A DNA stretch of 64,000 bases from Brachyhypopomus gauderio (taxonomy: Eukaryota > Chordata > Actinopteri > Gymnotiformes > Hypopomidae), in assembly GCF_052324685.1 (NCBI RefSeq), contig NC_135213.1, positions 37,885,138 through 37,949,137 of the forward strand, in the 5' to 3' direction. Within the stretch, counting starts at the first letter, position 1, and each line of letters begins with the position of its first letter. This document shows, in pieces, positions 1 to 23,800 of this stretch. The notes under the pieces are model-generated. The model worked only from the letters and a program-made list of their open reading frames with translations, made no database searches and had not been told where the DNA came from. The position numbers and the translations under genes were made by a program.

Positions 1-679
1 GATGTCATCAAAACAGCACACTGGTTGGATAGGCCTGCCAGTACCCATGGGCCCTGAAATCTCAGCATGTTACACACAAACATGGTACAGTACTGGGTCA
101 TGTTGTGCGACATCACGGGATTCTCCGTGTCCGCTTGACTCTAATGCCTAAGGATAAAGGAGGAATTACTCTTCTGAAAGCTGCATCTGTCGCTTTCCCC
201 AGTCGGAGTGAAGTCGCTGTTTGTGGATATTTCAGCGGCATCGTCACTGACAAATCGTCTGCAAAATACATTAGCAAAAGTGATATAATATCGATGCATA
301 CATTACACATTGATTCGCTGGACTTAACTACCACTCTTCCACTGACTGAAGCGCTTTAACGTTTCAACATGTGATGTCAATTCCTCACTCATGAACGCGG
401 ACTGCGCATCTTACCGTTAGTGTGATGGAGGGTGCTTATGCATTTTGTTGTCACTTGCACGACTATAGCGATGCATAATAGAACTATACACCGAAAACAC
501 GTACAACTCGAACCTGTCCGGTGGTAAATGTCCTGGTAAGAGAAGGATCTCATTTAGTCGATCAAATCTCAAGCAATGTGTGACCACAACATGAATGTAA
601 TCAACAAAATGTTTGCATTGAGCTAATCTATTATGTGCATTGAGCTAATTTATTATGACACATTTATATAAAGACATGT

Positions 680-705
680 TTGTGTGTGTGTGTGTGTGTG
701 TGTGT
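680..705. repeat. (GT)n microsatellite
   Basis: Uninterrupted alternating T and G for about 26 bases, flanked by unique sequence. Confidence 0.95.
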
Positions 706-2272
706 TTTGAGCAAACTGCAAAAATAGGAGTACATGAAGATGAAGGTGACTTCATGAGCAGGATCTCAAAATGCCACAATTTTTCTATATGAAATGCAAA
801 TTTGGGAGATAGAGAGAAAGAAACTGAACAGACTGAGGGGATACACCATATTGATTGATTCTAAGCTATGTGAGGAGCAAATTAAGTCATCAACTCAACG
901 CAACTGGATGTTTTCAGCGTACAACTGGTGTCACAACTGGGATTAGTCAGTCATCTGTCTCTTGGCACGAGACGTTAATATGCATGACCTTATTTACATG
1001 TTACTAACGTTTGGCTTTCATCTAGGCTGCAGGTAAATTTATGATAATGTTATGAATAGGAATGAAGCGTTTTGCATGGCGTTTATTCTGGCCCTCTGCA
1101 GTCTGCCTTCTTCATTTACACACTGTACCCCTCTGCATAGAGCCCAGTCACTCTTCAGGCGAGATGAACCCTGCACAAACCTTCAGCTCCATTATCTCTC
1201 TGAGGGAGAGGAATTAGCCATGCAGCTACGGCCATGAGAGCCAGGAAACACAGTCCTTAATCTGATGCAACCCTGCTGGCCCAAGGAGTGTGTGTGAAGT
1301 TTCTGTCCCCTGGCAGCACACTTCATCCTGCCTAGTGGCCAACTGTGCTATGCAGTGCCACACCAGAAGGGGGAGCTGAGTGAGAAACACCCCTCCTCCA
1401 AAAAGATACCACTCCACCCCCGACTCATGCCTGTACCCTCGGTGGACACCTTTGAATTCTCTTCATGCCTTTTCCTCTTCAGTATAAAACGTTTTATATG
1501 CCCTCTGTGGAGGCAGAAGTCAGGAAGATGTCTGGAAGGATGCGTCATGTGACTGCTGATGTCATCCAAGGAGCCAGGATTAGGCAACTAGTCCACTAAT
1601 GGCCCATTAGTTCCCATCAATGGGGGCACATTTGACTGAGCAGATGGACACCTGATACCAATGTCTAAATGGGCTCTCTATATCCTTGCCTTCATGGATT
1701 ATGGGACAGAACTTCCAGAAGTGACAAGGTGACAGCACCGAAAGGTGACACCTGCTAAAGGTGACAGCTCTGAAACTGGTAGTGCTCCTTAGCCTAATCG
1801 GGATCCTAAAGGTATCCCCACTAACCAAGCTGCTGAATTTGTGTCTGCAGACTACTGAACATCAGTATGGTGCGTACAGGCACTTCTGACCCTTCAGGGC
1901 CTTTGAGGACCTTTCTTTCTTTCATAAATAAAACAAAAACATCAGTCTATTCATATGGATGCTGCTTGGTACATATCCCTTCTAGCGATATATAGAAGGT
2001 TCTCAAATGTAAGTCTATTAGCAAAATGACAGGAAAATCTGACCAGTGAAACTGATGATTTTCACTATAGCAGCCTGGCCCCTCTCCATCTTTGTCTATG
2101 TATATGTTACCTTAGCCAGCTGACCCAGAAACGGCAACTAAATATGAGACAGAAAGAAAAAGGTTTTTTTTATAGTTTGTGGAAGATGAACTATGAGAGG
2201 TCTGACTGGCAAACAGCTGGTCTACAGCGTACATTTGTTTTGTTTTGGCAGTAATTGAAGTCTGTGTGTAAT

Positions 2273-2288
2273 GGGGGGGGGGGGGGGG
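2273..2288. repeat. Poly-G run of 16
   Basis: Sixteen consecutive G. A matching run of sixteen C lies at 3573-3588, 1.3 kb away. Homopolymers of this length are prone to length errors in sequencing and replication. Confidence 0.9.
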
Positions 2289-2733
2289 TCTGCTTCATGC
2301 ACTTAATACTGCCACTGCTGGAAACATCTGATTTCACCTGATCTATAATTGTGTTTCTAATCCTCAAACAGATGGACGGGCAAAGCGGTGTAACCAGATG
2401 CTGAAACAGGAAGTGCTGAAGATGTCTTCTCTTTCTGCCTCCTTCTTCCATACGTCCTGTTTGCCTTCTGTGAGGTGCCCCGATCACCCGTGTGGCTCTG
2501 CTTTAAGGAAACCAAACCCTGGGCAGAAGACCATAAGGAGGAGTCCCAGCAGACCCAACACACCACAGACTAGTCAAACCCCAGGAGTTTGAGACTGATG
2601 ACTGCATCCTCACTCTGGTGCCTTTGGTCAGCTGTAATATCCTGACTACCTGGAAGGGGTCACGTACTGTAGTGGAGTGTGGAGGGAGGGGTGGGGGTGT
2701 CCTGTTAGTTATTAACTCCAGCAGACAGGAAAA

Positions 2734-3110
2734 CACAGGCAAGGCAAGGCAGGTTTATTTATATAGCATGCATGCACAGCAGCGATTCAAATGATTTGAA
2801 TTCAGATATAGAATAAAAATGTGTATTACATCCTGAGATCTATCACCTTAGTGATGAATAAAAAAAGAAATAAAATGATAGATTAAAAAGATAAAACCTG
2901 CATAAAAGTAAATCTGATATAAACAAAATAAAAATGCACTGTAAGGCATAAAAGCTAAAAATGTAGTACCATGGGATATGAGGGAATGGTGTTTAACGTG
3001 AGTCGAAATCCTGGACAAATAAGGATGTGTTTAGTTACGATATATCTGGGCTCTTCAGATATTCTATGATAGTTGGTTCCATTAAAGCAGCATAATATCT
3101 AATGCAGGAA
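2734..3110. repeat. Dispersed fish repeat with 'tttatttatatagca' head
   Basis: The segment opens with a GGCAAGGCAAGG-type lead and a TTTATTTATATAGCA motif. An A-rich body with several AATAAA/AATAAAA blocks follows, then a stretch resembling the 'tggttcca...aagcagcataat' tail. I recognise this arrangement from a diverged dispersed repeat common in teleost genomes. The ends are approximate and the family name is not assigned. Confidence 0.55.
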
Positions 3111-3572
3111 ACAAATGTGCTGAAGACTCCAGTTCACCTAGATGTTTACTTTCACAGCCAACCCCCCGAACACCTGATTGTGAGGTTCCTGACGGGCAGG
3201 TTGGAAAAAAAACAACCTGGCAAATTATCAGGACACGTAGAAGCAGGTGGAGCAGCTGGTTTGTTTTCCTCTCACCTCAGCCAGACACACATTACTCGAC
3301 ATGACACCCAAACCTCTTCAGAAGAAGCTGTCCAGCTTGTGTTTGCTACTCAGGAGAAGGTGAACATGTAGAACATTCACATCATCAAGGAGACACACCA
3401 CCCCTGGTCCATCCCCGTAGTAATTTAGCACAAACCTGACAAGGGCATCAATGAGGAGACCCGACAGCCACTAGCAGAAGGAACTTCTGCCCTTCGCGTT
3501 GTGTGGAGCACCTGCTCCCCTCCTGTGGTTGACGGATGGACTGATTCTGTGGCTGTGAGGAGAAGCTGTGCA

Positions 3573-3603
3573 CCCCCCCCCCCCCCCCACCCCACCACCC
3601 CCC
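3573..3603. repeat. Poly-C run and C-rich tract
   Basis: Sixteen consecutive C followed by short C runs separated by single A residues. The opposite strand is G-rich. Confidence 0.9.
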
Positions 3604-6157
3604 CACAGTGAGCCCTATACTCAGCACAAAATGAAAGTACACTGCGTGGGCAAGGAACTGCTTTCAGTAGGGTGAATGTTTTCAGACCTCATTGATGAGC
3701 ACGTTCCATGCAAATTGTCCAATAGAGCATTTGCATATTTTACATTTGCATATTTTACATTTCACATATATTCCGTTATTTAAAATGATTTGTAAGAGAG
3801 CACGATGTGTTATATGAGAGCTATCTTACCAAGGCTTTTCAGGAAACAAACATTTCTGGCTCTAACTGAACAGCTGGTAATTACTTTACAACATGTAATT
3901 CAAGCTTGACAATTAATCACTGTAAGCCATTAATAGCAATTTTAGTCCCATAAATTTTGATTTATCCAACCAAATTCCATTGACACTTAATGAAACAAAA
4001 GGGTCAATTACATACATACATACATAAGACATTCAAATTCCAATTCCAAATCAATAAATAAATAAATGTATAAGTAAATAATCTAATTCATTTTTTTTGC
4101 AGTTTCAGCTAAAAACCTGTTCTTGTATTTGCAATTAGTGTTACAAATTTATAATTGTATTGCAGCTACAGTAAATAGTAAATCTGCACATGCATGTTCA
4201 AATCTAAGATGTTTGTTGCACTGTGATGAAACATCAACATGTGTGTTACGTAAGTCTATTTCTCTGCATATCTTGCTGTGTTAGTGTCTCCATGGTTGCC
4301 GTGCCACAAGGGTTCTTATGCAATAGTCAGAAATACACTGTGCTTTCTGCCCAGCTGTTCCATGGTGAGTTGTCATAAAGACATTATATAGACATCAAAG
4401 GCATAAACAGGAATATTACAGCGTTTCCAACCCTTTCAAGGGACCACATTATTCCTCTGATTATATGATGGTTTGGTTTCTCCATCAAAGTAGGACACAG
4501 TGGCACTGGTTTAGGATACCGCTCAACGTGAGTCCACTGGTTCTCCTTTCATTCACAGAACTACCAAAGCTTGCCTTGTCATATCTTTGAAGCTTTCGGA
4601 GTTCATCCTCTTGTGATGTAAAATCCTAAATAATTTCTTCGATCCTGATCTAGAAATAGGCTCTGGGAACCAGGAGCTCTGGAACTCTGCTGGTAATTAA
4701 TGAATGAGTGGGATCCTTGTGAAAGTGCACAGGACTGGAACATCTCACATCATGTATGCACACAGTATGTAAATGAGAAAGAGTCATCATTACTCATTTC
4801 ATTTGCACACGTTTTATTTAGTTATACGCCAGCACGTGTTTCGTAGGCCTGGGAGACATCATGGAGTATCAGATGAAAGAAAGCATCGGTTAAACAGGTT
4901 TGACTGCAGCTGACACACAACCCTTCTTGAATCCAAGATTGGATGGGAAGAACTTCCCTGTTGATAACTGGCCGGAATTCAAAGCCAGCTAGCCGCTTCG
5001 CTGGGGGAGGACAACGCTGTCTTCTGGCCGGACCCACAGAATGACGGGGGGGCGAGGAGTCCTGGGGCGCTGTGAGGCCTCACTGAATCCTGGACCAGGT
5101 GCAGTTCTGCGTTGTGTACGGGAGGTATCTCCATCCCCCACCTCAACCCTCTCCTGTATCTCCCATGCCCTGAAGACGGAGTTGGGCGAGGAATCAAGGG
5201 GTAAAAATAGCACAGAGCAGATGCTCGACTTTCTGAAAGCCATTATCAGTCAGCGGTGAGGTGATTCTCAGTGGGGACTACGGCAGAGGTGTGTGCACTA
5301 ACACTTGAAACAACCTGGCACATCACAGGATGGGTGGGAGCACGAATGGTAAAGAAGGTCTGTGCGAATATACAAGGTGTGTGCAAGATAATAACCAAGA
5401 ACAGTTAGACTCATGTTTGCCATGTATTATTAATTGCAACGGTTCCCTAATTTTGGGATCAATGACTAACACAATGATTGGCATTCACAAGGATGTCGTG
5501 TAATCTATTACTCTATTACTCCATTACTTTTCCCTGTTTATTTGATGACTCAGTTCAATAATATTCAGAATTCCGATTCTCAGAAGTTATCTGTAATCTG
5601 ATAGTTTTGTCTGTTTTCCTTTAAGACAAGATGATCTTTCACACTTCACATGAGTCATTAAAAGCTCACAGGTTCAGTGGTAGTAAGTGTGTACCACGTG
5701 TAAAGTGTTATTTGATTTTGACAGTATCTCCAAGATGTGAAAAAGGCATGTGGCAAGAACCTGTGTGGAATCACGACGTTAAAGAAACATGACGGTAATT
5801 GTTAAAGCTTAAGATCCTCTTTAATGAGGAAATTACTTTCATGGCTTTTTAGTTCTACTTCTAATAAGTGTGAATTAGAACAAGAATACATTTGTTTTAC
5901 GTCTGTCAAATCAAAATAAAAGAATGTCTCCATCAATGTATAACATGTTCTTAGGAATTGGTTTGTGATGAAGTAAACAGTGTTTAAATGTTGTTTAAGT
6001 GATAAGGAAGACCACGTCAGAACGTCTACATCACAGCTGACTTCATAGCCTGACAAGCAAAGGCCAGAGCTGGATGGAACGTTGTCTGAAAGTGGCATTT
6101 TAATGCAGTTAGAGCCAGAGTTAAACCAATTGCAACCATAAAGAGAATGGGGAGAGG

Positions 6158-6160
<3 letters not shown>

Positions 6161-6190
<30 letters not shown>
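6161..6190. repeat. (GA)n microsatellite
   Basis: About 15 AG dinucleotides, followed by a degenerate CAGACAGA-type tract to about 6260. Confidence 0.9.
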
Positions 6191-6198
<8 letters not shown>

Positions 6199-7599
6199 AA
6201 GTACAGAAAGGAAGTGAGCAATACAGGCAGACAGACAGATGTAGGCAGATAGCCAGCCAGACAGACGTGAAACCAGCAGAGATGTGGATGGTCTCCAATG
6301 TAAAGAGATAAGTGGAAATGCATTTCCTGTCTGATGGAAACCACAAACATCTCCAGTTGGCCGGACGGTGCAGAGCTTGGAGTTCTAAAATAATCTGAGA
6401 ATTAATATGTTCTGACTTTAAAAGTGTCCGATAAGATGATATAGTAACTCTGCATTATATGATAATGTTTTTCATGGAAGTTAATTTCACATCTTTGGAG
6501 AAAATGTCTATTCTGCAGTTGTGCTTCATGGCCATCTGTACTCATTAGGCAGTGATTTTTAAGTCAACTGCTTGAGTCTAGAGGTCATTGGATTTTAGCC
6601 CACATTGTTTCTGAAAAGGAAATAAATTATCCTCTGGTAGATAAGTCTCAGTGATAAAATATTAAAATAAAAACCTGATTTACTAAAAGTGTGCATGTGT
6701 TGGTCCAAGATGTTCAGACTGACCTGAAATTTCAAACATTGGAGGAATGCAGAGAAATCTTATAACCTTTGTGAAAGTCAAAGTTAATGTTATTCAGAAG
6801 TTACATGTTTAATTAAGAGTGAATCAGGTGTTTGTAAACAAAAAAGGGAGTCGAACAGCATTATGGATGATTATCGTCCATACGGAGAATGTTTTATAGT
6901 GAGTGCTTTGCATACTAGCTCATCCTCTGAGTTCTATTTCCACTTGGACCTCAATCTATTATGTAATACCCAGAGAAGCCTGTTAATCCCCAAAGACATT
7001 ACAACCCCGCTGAAGCAGCACTTTAGCTGATGACTCTTATAAAAGAACTCCCTCTCCCATCAGTGCTTGAATGATCAGAGTACTGGGCATTATTAGACAC
7101 TGCCCGCCCATGTTGCTAGCGCTACATTTGGACACACACCACACTGTGGTACAGGCAGCCCAGACAATCCAATTTCACCTCGCCTTCGAGAGCATCTCGA
7201 GGATAATGAGGCACTTTGTCTTACGAGGCACAACCTGGGTTCATCCTGCTGCTTCCTGATCAGCTGTTTCTATGGAGTCAAACAGATGAGGTCATCACAT
7301 TCTGGCCCCGTTGCCAGGAGAACGAGTTCTGGCTGGTAATCACGTCCACCTTGGGACAAGTTTCATTTTTTCCCTCTGACTATTTAGGCCGATATCTATG
7401 TCTCCTGGGCCCCTGGTGCTGATGAGGGCCACGCTGGAGTCAGATTATCTCCTCGCTTCTTTCTCAGACAAAGAAAGATTTTCATTTTTTCTTACAAAAC
7501 CTCTATTCTTTGGGATATCTTGTGCTATAGTACAAACACAATTTTTATAATACCAATAGATGATTTATCCACACGAGTTTAACTTTTTTCCACAGTCAT

Positions 7600-8486
7600 G
7601 GCACAGGTAAAATAAAGAATGGTTTTATTGATATGACTCACATTGCAGAACAACACATATGCAAGTGCAAACATGTTTGGATTGCCACCAGAAGTCTCTT
7701 CTAAACTACAAAGACAGGTGACTTGTCAATTCAAGTCAATTCTGAAATACATCCAAAGTATACATTGCTATCTCATAAATACATTTTGATACATTCTATT
7801 GTAATACTTTTTTTGCTGACACAGAGATATGATTTTGATAGTTTCTTTAACTTTTTTTTTTTTACAGAACAAGCTACCAATTAAGAACTTCAAATATAAA
7901 CACAAGCAAATTAAGAAGAAACAATAAGAAATAAAACAGCAGAAAATGTAGCAAACTCATTGCTAATCTACTCTCCTTCTCAAAGACGTGTGTCATATTA
8001 CTGTGAAATACATACAACCATGTGAACCTTAGTGCTAAAACGGTCATGCAAGACTGAGAAATTCTAAAACTCATACGATCACAATGAAGTTGTTGTTCAC
8101 TGTAACAGAGCGCCCCCAACAGTCAGTGCCTTCATTTCTTTAGTTGGTCTTGAAAGTTTATTTTTTTTCATTGCTCGTAATACAAAGGATATGATTAAGT
8201 AGATAAACAGTAATGTCTTATCTTTTGCGCCGTTTCTCCCTCCACCTACAGAATATACAAGTGCTCTGCGATACAAAATTCAGAACACAATCAGCTAAAG
8301 AAAACGTGAACCGAGTGTCCGGATATTTTAAAAAAGAAAGGCGTAACAATTTGGCACCTGTTAATAACGTTGCCTAATATTACTGCGAATATATTTTGAC
8401 GTCTTCTTTTATTGAATGATCACTGGTATTACTGTACTCTTTAGCACATCGTCAGATAAAGAAGGTGACTGCGTCAAGCTCGACAG
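7600..8486 (-). other. olfm1: Probable 3' UTR of the long olfm1 transcript
   Basis: This is the sequence just downstream, on the minus strand, of the olfm1 stop codon at 8487-8489. It is AT-rich and contains no further coding segment. Two canonical AATAAA signals are visible on the minus strand, as TTTATT at 8157-8162 and at 7624-7629. Which signal is used, and therefore where the transcript ends, cannot be decided from the sequence. Confidence 0.5.
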
Positions 8487-20327
<11,841 letters not shown>

Positions 20328-20639
20328 CTTCTGCCTCCCGATGCCACCTGATCCGAGACTATCACATGCAGATTTGCGTTAGTACAACGGGTCCAGCTCT
20401 TTTTTTCGGGCACCGTCTTGAATCGTTGGTGGAGCCTTCAGTAACAAAATAAAGGAACAGATGAAATCTGGTTTGCGGTGCCGTCTTTTAGCATATTTAT
20501 TGCATCTCAGTTTGCCGACGCGTCCTCGACCCTTTGCTTTATTGACTCTGGAGACGATATAAGATAAAAAAGAACGACAGAGCAAGACCAGAGACTAAAT
20601 ATTACTTCATCGCTAGTAAAAGTTGGCTTCTTAATGCAA

Positions 20640-20800
20640 GCTCGGAAATGTGGGAAGCAAATTTGAGAAAGGAGCATCTATCCGTGGCGCTGGACCGGAT
20701 GTGACACGAGCAGGGGTGGGAAATTCAAGAGCGGCGGGGCGGGGAAGGTGTGGCGCTACGAGATGGACCGCGCGGTCTTGTGCGTACCGGAGCTCCATTC
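20640..20800 (-). promoter_or_regulatory. olfm1: CpG-rich stretch upstream of olfm1 exon B
   Basis: A GC- and CpG-rich block about 0.3-0.5 kb upstream of the exon B start codon contains a GGCGGGGCGGGG-type GC-box cluster at about 20734-20745. The surroundings are AT-rich. It is a plausible promoter CpG island for B transcripts. No start site can be fixed. Confidence 0.45.
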
Positions 20801-23800
20801 CAATTATTACAATTTCGCATAATTGCACGATAACCGCGAGTACCCGCAGTTTTTTTTTATTTAACAACATTGGGTTAATCTGTAGATGTGACACGAGGAA
20901 CGCCCGGTTGCTATGGCGACTGCATCCTTACTCCTCGTCTCCTCCTTGATTTGTGGACGAAGAAGTGGTTTCATTATTCTATTCTATTATTCTATAGTGG
21001 GTCATCGGGACAAATAGACAGAAAGAGACAAGCAGGGAGATTTCCTGCTTAAATTCTAATTATTCAGTTGATATGTCCTTATTGCACATTCTACCTACAC
21101 CATCTTCCATTTATTTATATTCTTAACTAGGAGCTAAAGTTTTTAGGGTTTCTTCATTTTTCTTAATTTTCTTCATTTACATTTAAGTACAGACCCATCG
21201 CTCCATGACATCGTCTGCATGGTTATTACAATGTCTGCTTAATTGCCACCTTGTCAGACATTTTGTGTTTTAAAGTATTAGTAATTGACCATTAAAATCC
21301 CGAGGCTTCTGAGAGCCAAACCGTTCCCCACTTGCTGGAGATTCTTTTGCTTGGTCCAAATGTCATCACTATTTCACTTAAGACAGTCTGAAGACTCACA
21401 GACGAGTGAAATGATGTGCCAACTCTTGTGCATAGTGATAGCTCCTGGCTTTAAAGGTCAAATGGAGCTTATTCATTTTAAAACACTTTACAAATACAGG
21501 GTGAATTTACAGCATGAAAACAAGCCTGTAATGGTGAACGTTACAACTGACATTTGTATCAGCCAGTGATCACGGCCTAGTTTTGCACCAGCAGCACCTA
21601 AATCTCTTTTATCTGGGACAGAGTTATTGTGCAGTATGTCACAAAAAGGTGTTTTATTTTTACTAGTTTTGTAATGAATGCGTAAGCAGCAATCTTCACG
21701 ATGGAGCCCTTGAGAAATATAAGATAAGTATGCTCTACTTTCTCCACGGTGCATCTCGCCTGCTTTGTTGAACACCACTGATCTCAGATCAGTGGAGGGA
21801 AACAACACTGGAGCAGTGTGCTGTTTAATCATCCCCCAGCGCTGAGATGCTCACAGCCAAACCCTGACAGAATTAGAACATGGTATTGTGACGACTATTT
21901 AAATGTTACACTGAGCCATTATTGCTTAAAAAAACTCATTTTAATTGAAAGAAGAAAATAAACAAGAAAGGGTTAATAAAGTTTGTTTGTTCAAGGTCTG
22001 GAGATTAGTGGAAATGCATCACAGGTGCTTCAAAAGGAAAAGCACTGAACCGCACGGGGTGATTACAATCTGCCCTTTTAGGGCCACCTGCTTGGTAACA
22101 CATTCATTCCTCACACTCTGTCTTTCTGCTGCCCACACAATGAAGCCCTCATATTCTAGCTCATCAAGGTGTCCGTGCGTGTCAGAACACCCGTGTCTCA
22201 GCCTCCCGATCTTCCCCATGTTCATTCATTTTTTATGACTGAAATAATGAGGTGGGATTGCTTCAGACGAAACGACGACAAAGGCAGTGAAGTAGTTCTG
22301 CGCTGACACGGTGACAATCCCCACTTGAAGCCCAGGGCAATCGCTACAAATGAAAAGCAACACAGCAATGTGCCATGAAAGGAAACGTCGTTATCTCAAT
22401 TATCTTAATCAACAGCATTCAGCGGTCATCCCTGCTAGCGTCCGGTGGCACAAGCCCTGTGCATCATTAGGGGTAGAGCACTGCAGAACGCTGCCAATAT
22501 GTGCTGGCCTCTACAAGCCTTTGATGTGGGGTTTTCATCAATAAAGTGCACAAATCTAATGCGATCAGGCTTTTCTCTGTGTGTGTGTGTGTGTGTGTGC
22601 TTTGATTCATTATACACTCATCCATGACTGGAAATGGGTGTGTTTAATATCGTCATTGAACACTGGATTCTGTATTTGATAATGGGATCCATGGCAACTA
22701 TGAAAGAGGTTAAAAACTGCTTATGTTTAATCTGAAATTCAGGTTTGTAATTTGATGCGGCGAACATCTGTCAGATTACTTTAGCTACACTAATGTAGTG
22801 TGTGTACTGCAGCATATTCTGAAATTAAACACCTCCCTCAAGTAATGGCAGGTGTCAGATATGTTAGTTCCCTGTCTCTAGGGCTGCAAGCGAAAATGAT
22901 GAAGGCACCGTCGTCACAGTGACATCAGTAGGTGAGCAGCCCGGAACAGATGATGAACACTTGCGTTCCCTCGTGCTCAACAGCAGAGAAGCGTGAGGTC
23001 GTCACAGAATCAGACGCAACCACAGCCTTCACGGCTTCGACACGTCATTCATAGACACCACAAAACAGCGGCATGTCTGTTTTTTTTTTCCAACAGACCA
23101 GCTTTACCTCACCACACACGGGTTGCTTTTGTTCTCGAAAGTTAGACAAGTTCCTGACACGTCCTAGAACTCTTTATGTCAAGAGATTTTCCTGAATTCT
23201 GTTTGTGTTAGTTGGTCAAATACCTACAGGAAGCAGGAAGCCATATATGCAGTTCTAGAGTTACACAATATTCATTCTCCTGCTCACTCCTAATAACTAG
23301 TTTGAGAGATCCATGTTTTCACTGCAGTGCACAGAAAATGTAGAACATTTATAATGTTTTTAAAGGAACGGTGTGCTGCTTTGGTGTGTTCCATCTTCTG
23401 CTCACAAGTGATCCATTTATCAAAAAGTCTTTATATAGTATTAAAAAAACTCTTAGTCCAAAGGAAGAAATTTTCATATCATTTCTTAACAGTGCAGTGC
23501 TAAATTGATGACAGTGGTAAGAGAATGCAATAGCAGAAACTCATGAAAGGGCATGGATATTAGAACCTGCAGGCTTCTGACATTTAATCCTATTTCTTTG
23601 AAGTAACATGAAAGGTTTTGAATTTGTGGTTATAACTGCAAGGCCCTTTACCTCCGCAGTACCACCACAGATAGTGCTGTCATTAATTACGGTATTATTG
23701 CCATTAGAGATAATGCAGCATTGTTCTTCAACATGTGATGAACCATGATGAATCAGACGCATCCAGGCTACAAAAGGGTTTTCTGCAAATGTGCAAAAAT

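Larger units (their letters stand above)
1..2733. other. Non-genic stretch, no gene recognised
   Basis: Only short open frames without recognisable motifs occur here, and none has a plausible splice context. The sequence is ordinary AT-leaning vertebrate intergenic DNA. It carries a short GT microsatellite (680-705) and a run of 16 G (2273-2288). Distal regulatory elements cannot be excluded without cross-species alignment. Confidence 0.6.
3111..7599. other. Non-genic stretch downstream of olfm1
   Basis: No protein-coding gene is recognised. Small features are a run of 16 C (3573-3588) followed by C-rich sequence, short CATA and AATA repeats near 4010-4080, and a GA microsatellite at 6161-6190. 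The block at about 6950-7440 has balanced, non-repetitive composition and could hold conserved non-coding sequence, but nothing in a single sequence proves it. Confidence 0.5.

Noticed and set aside
5802..6350. 182-codon minus-strand frame
   Set aside because: It spans a GA microsatellite and otherwise shows no motif. A low-complexity Ser/Leu run explains its length.
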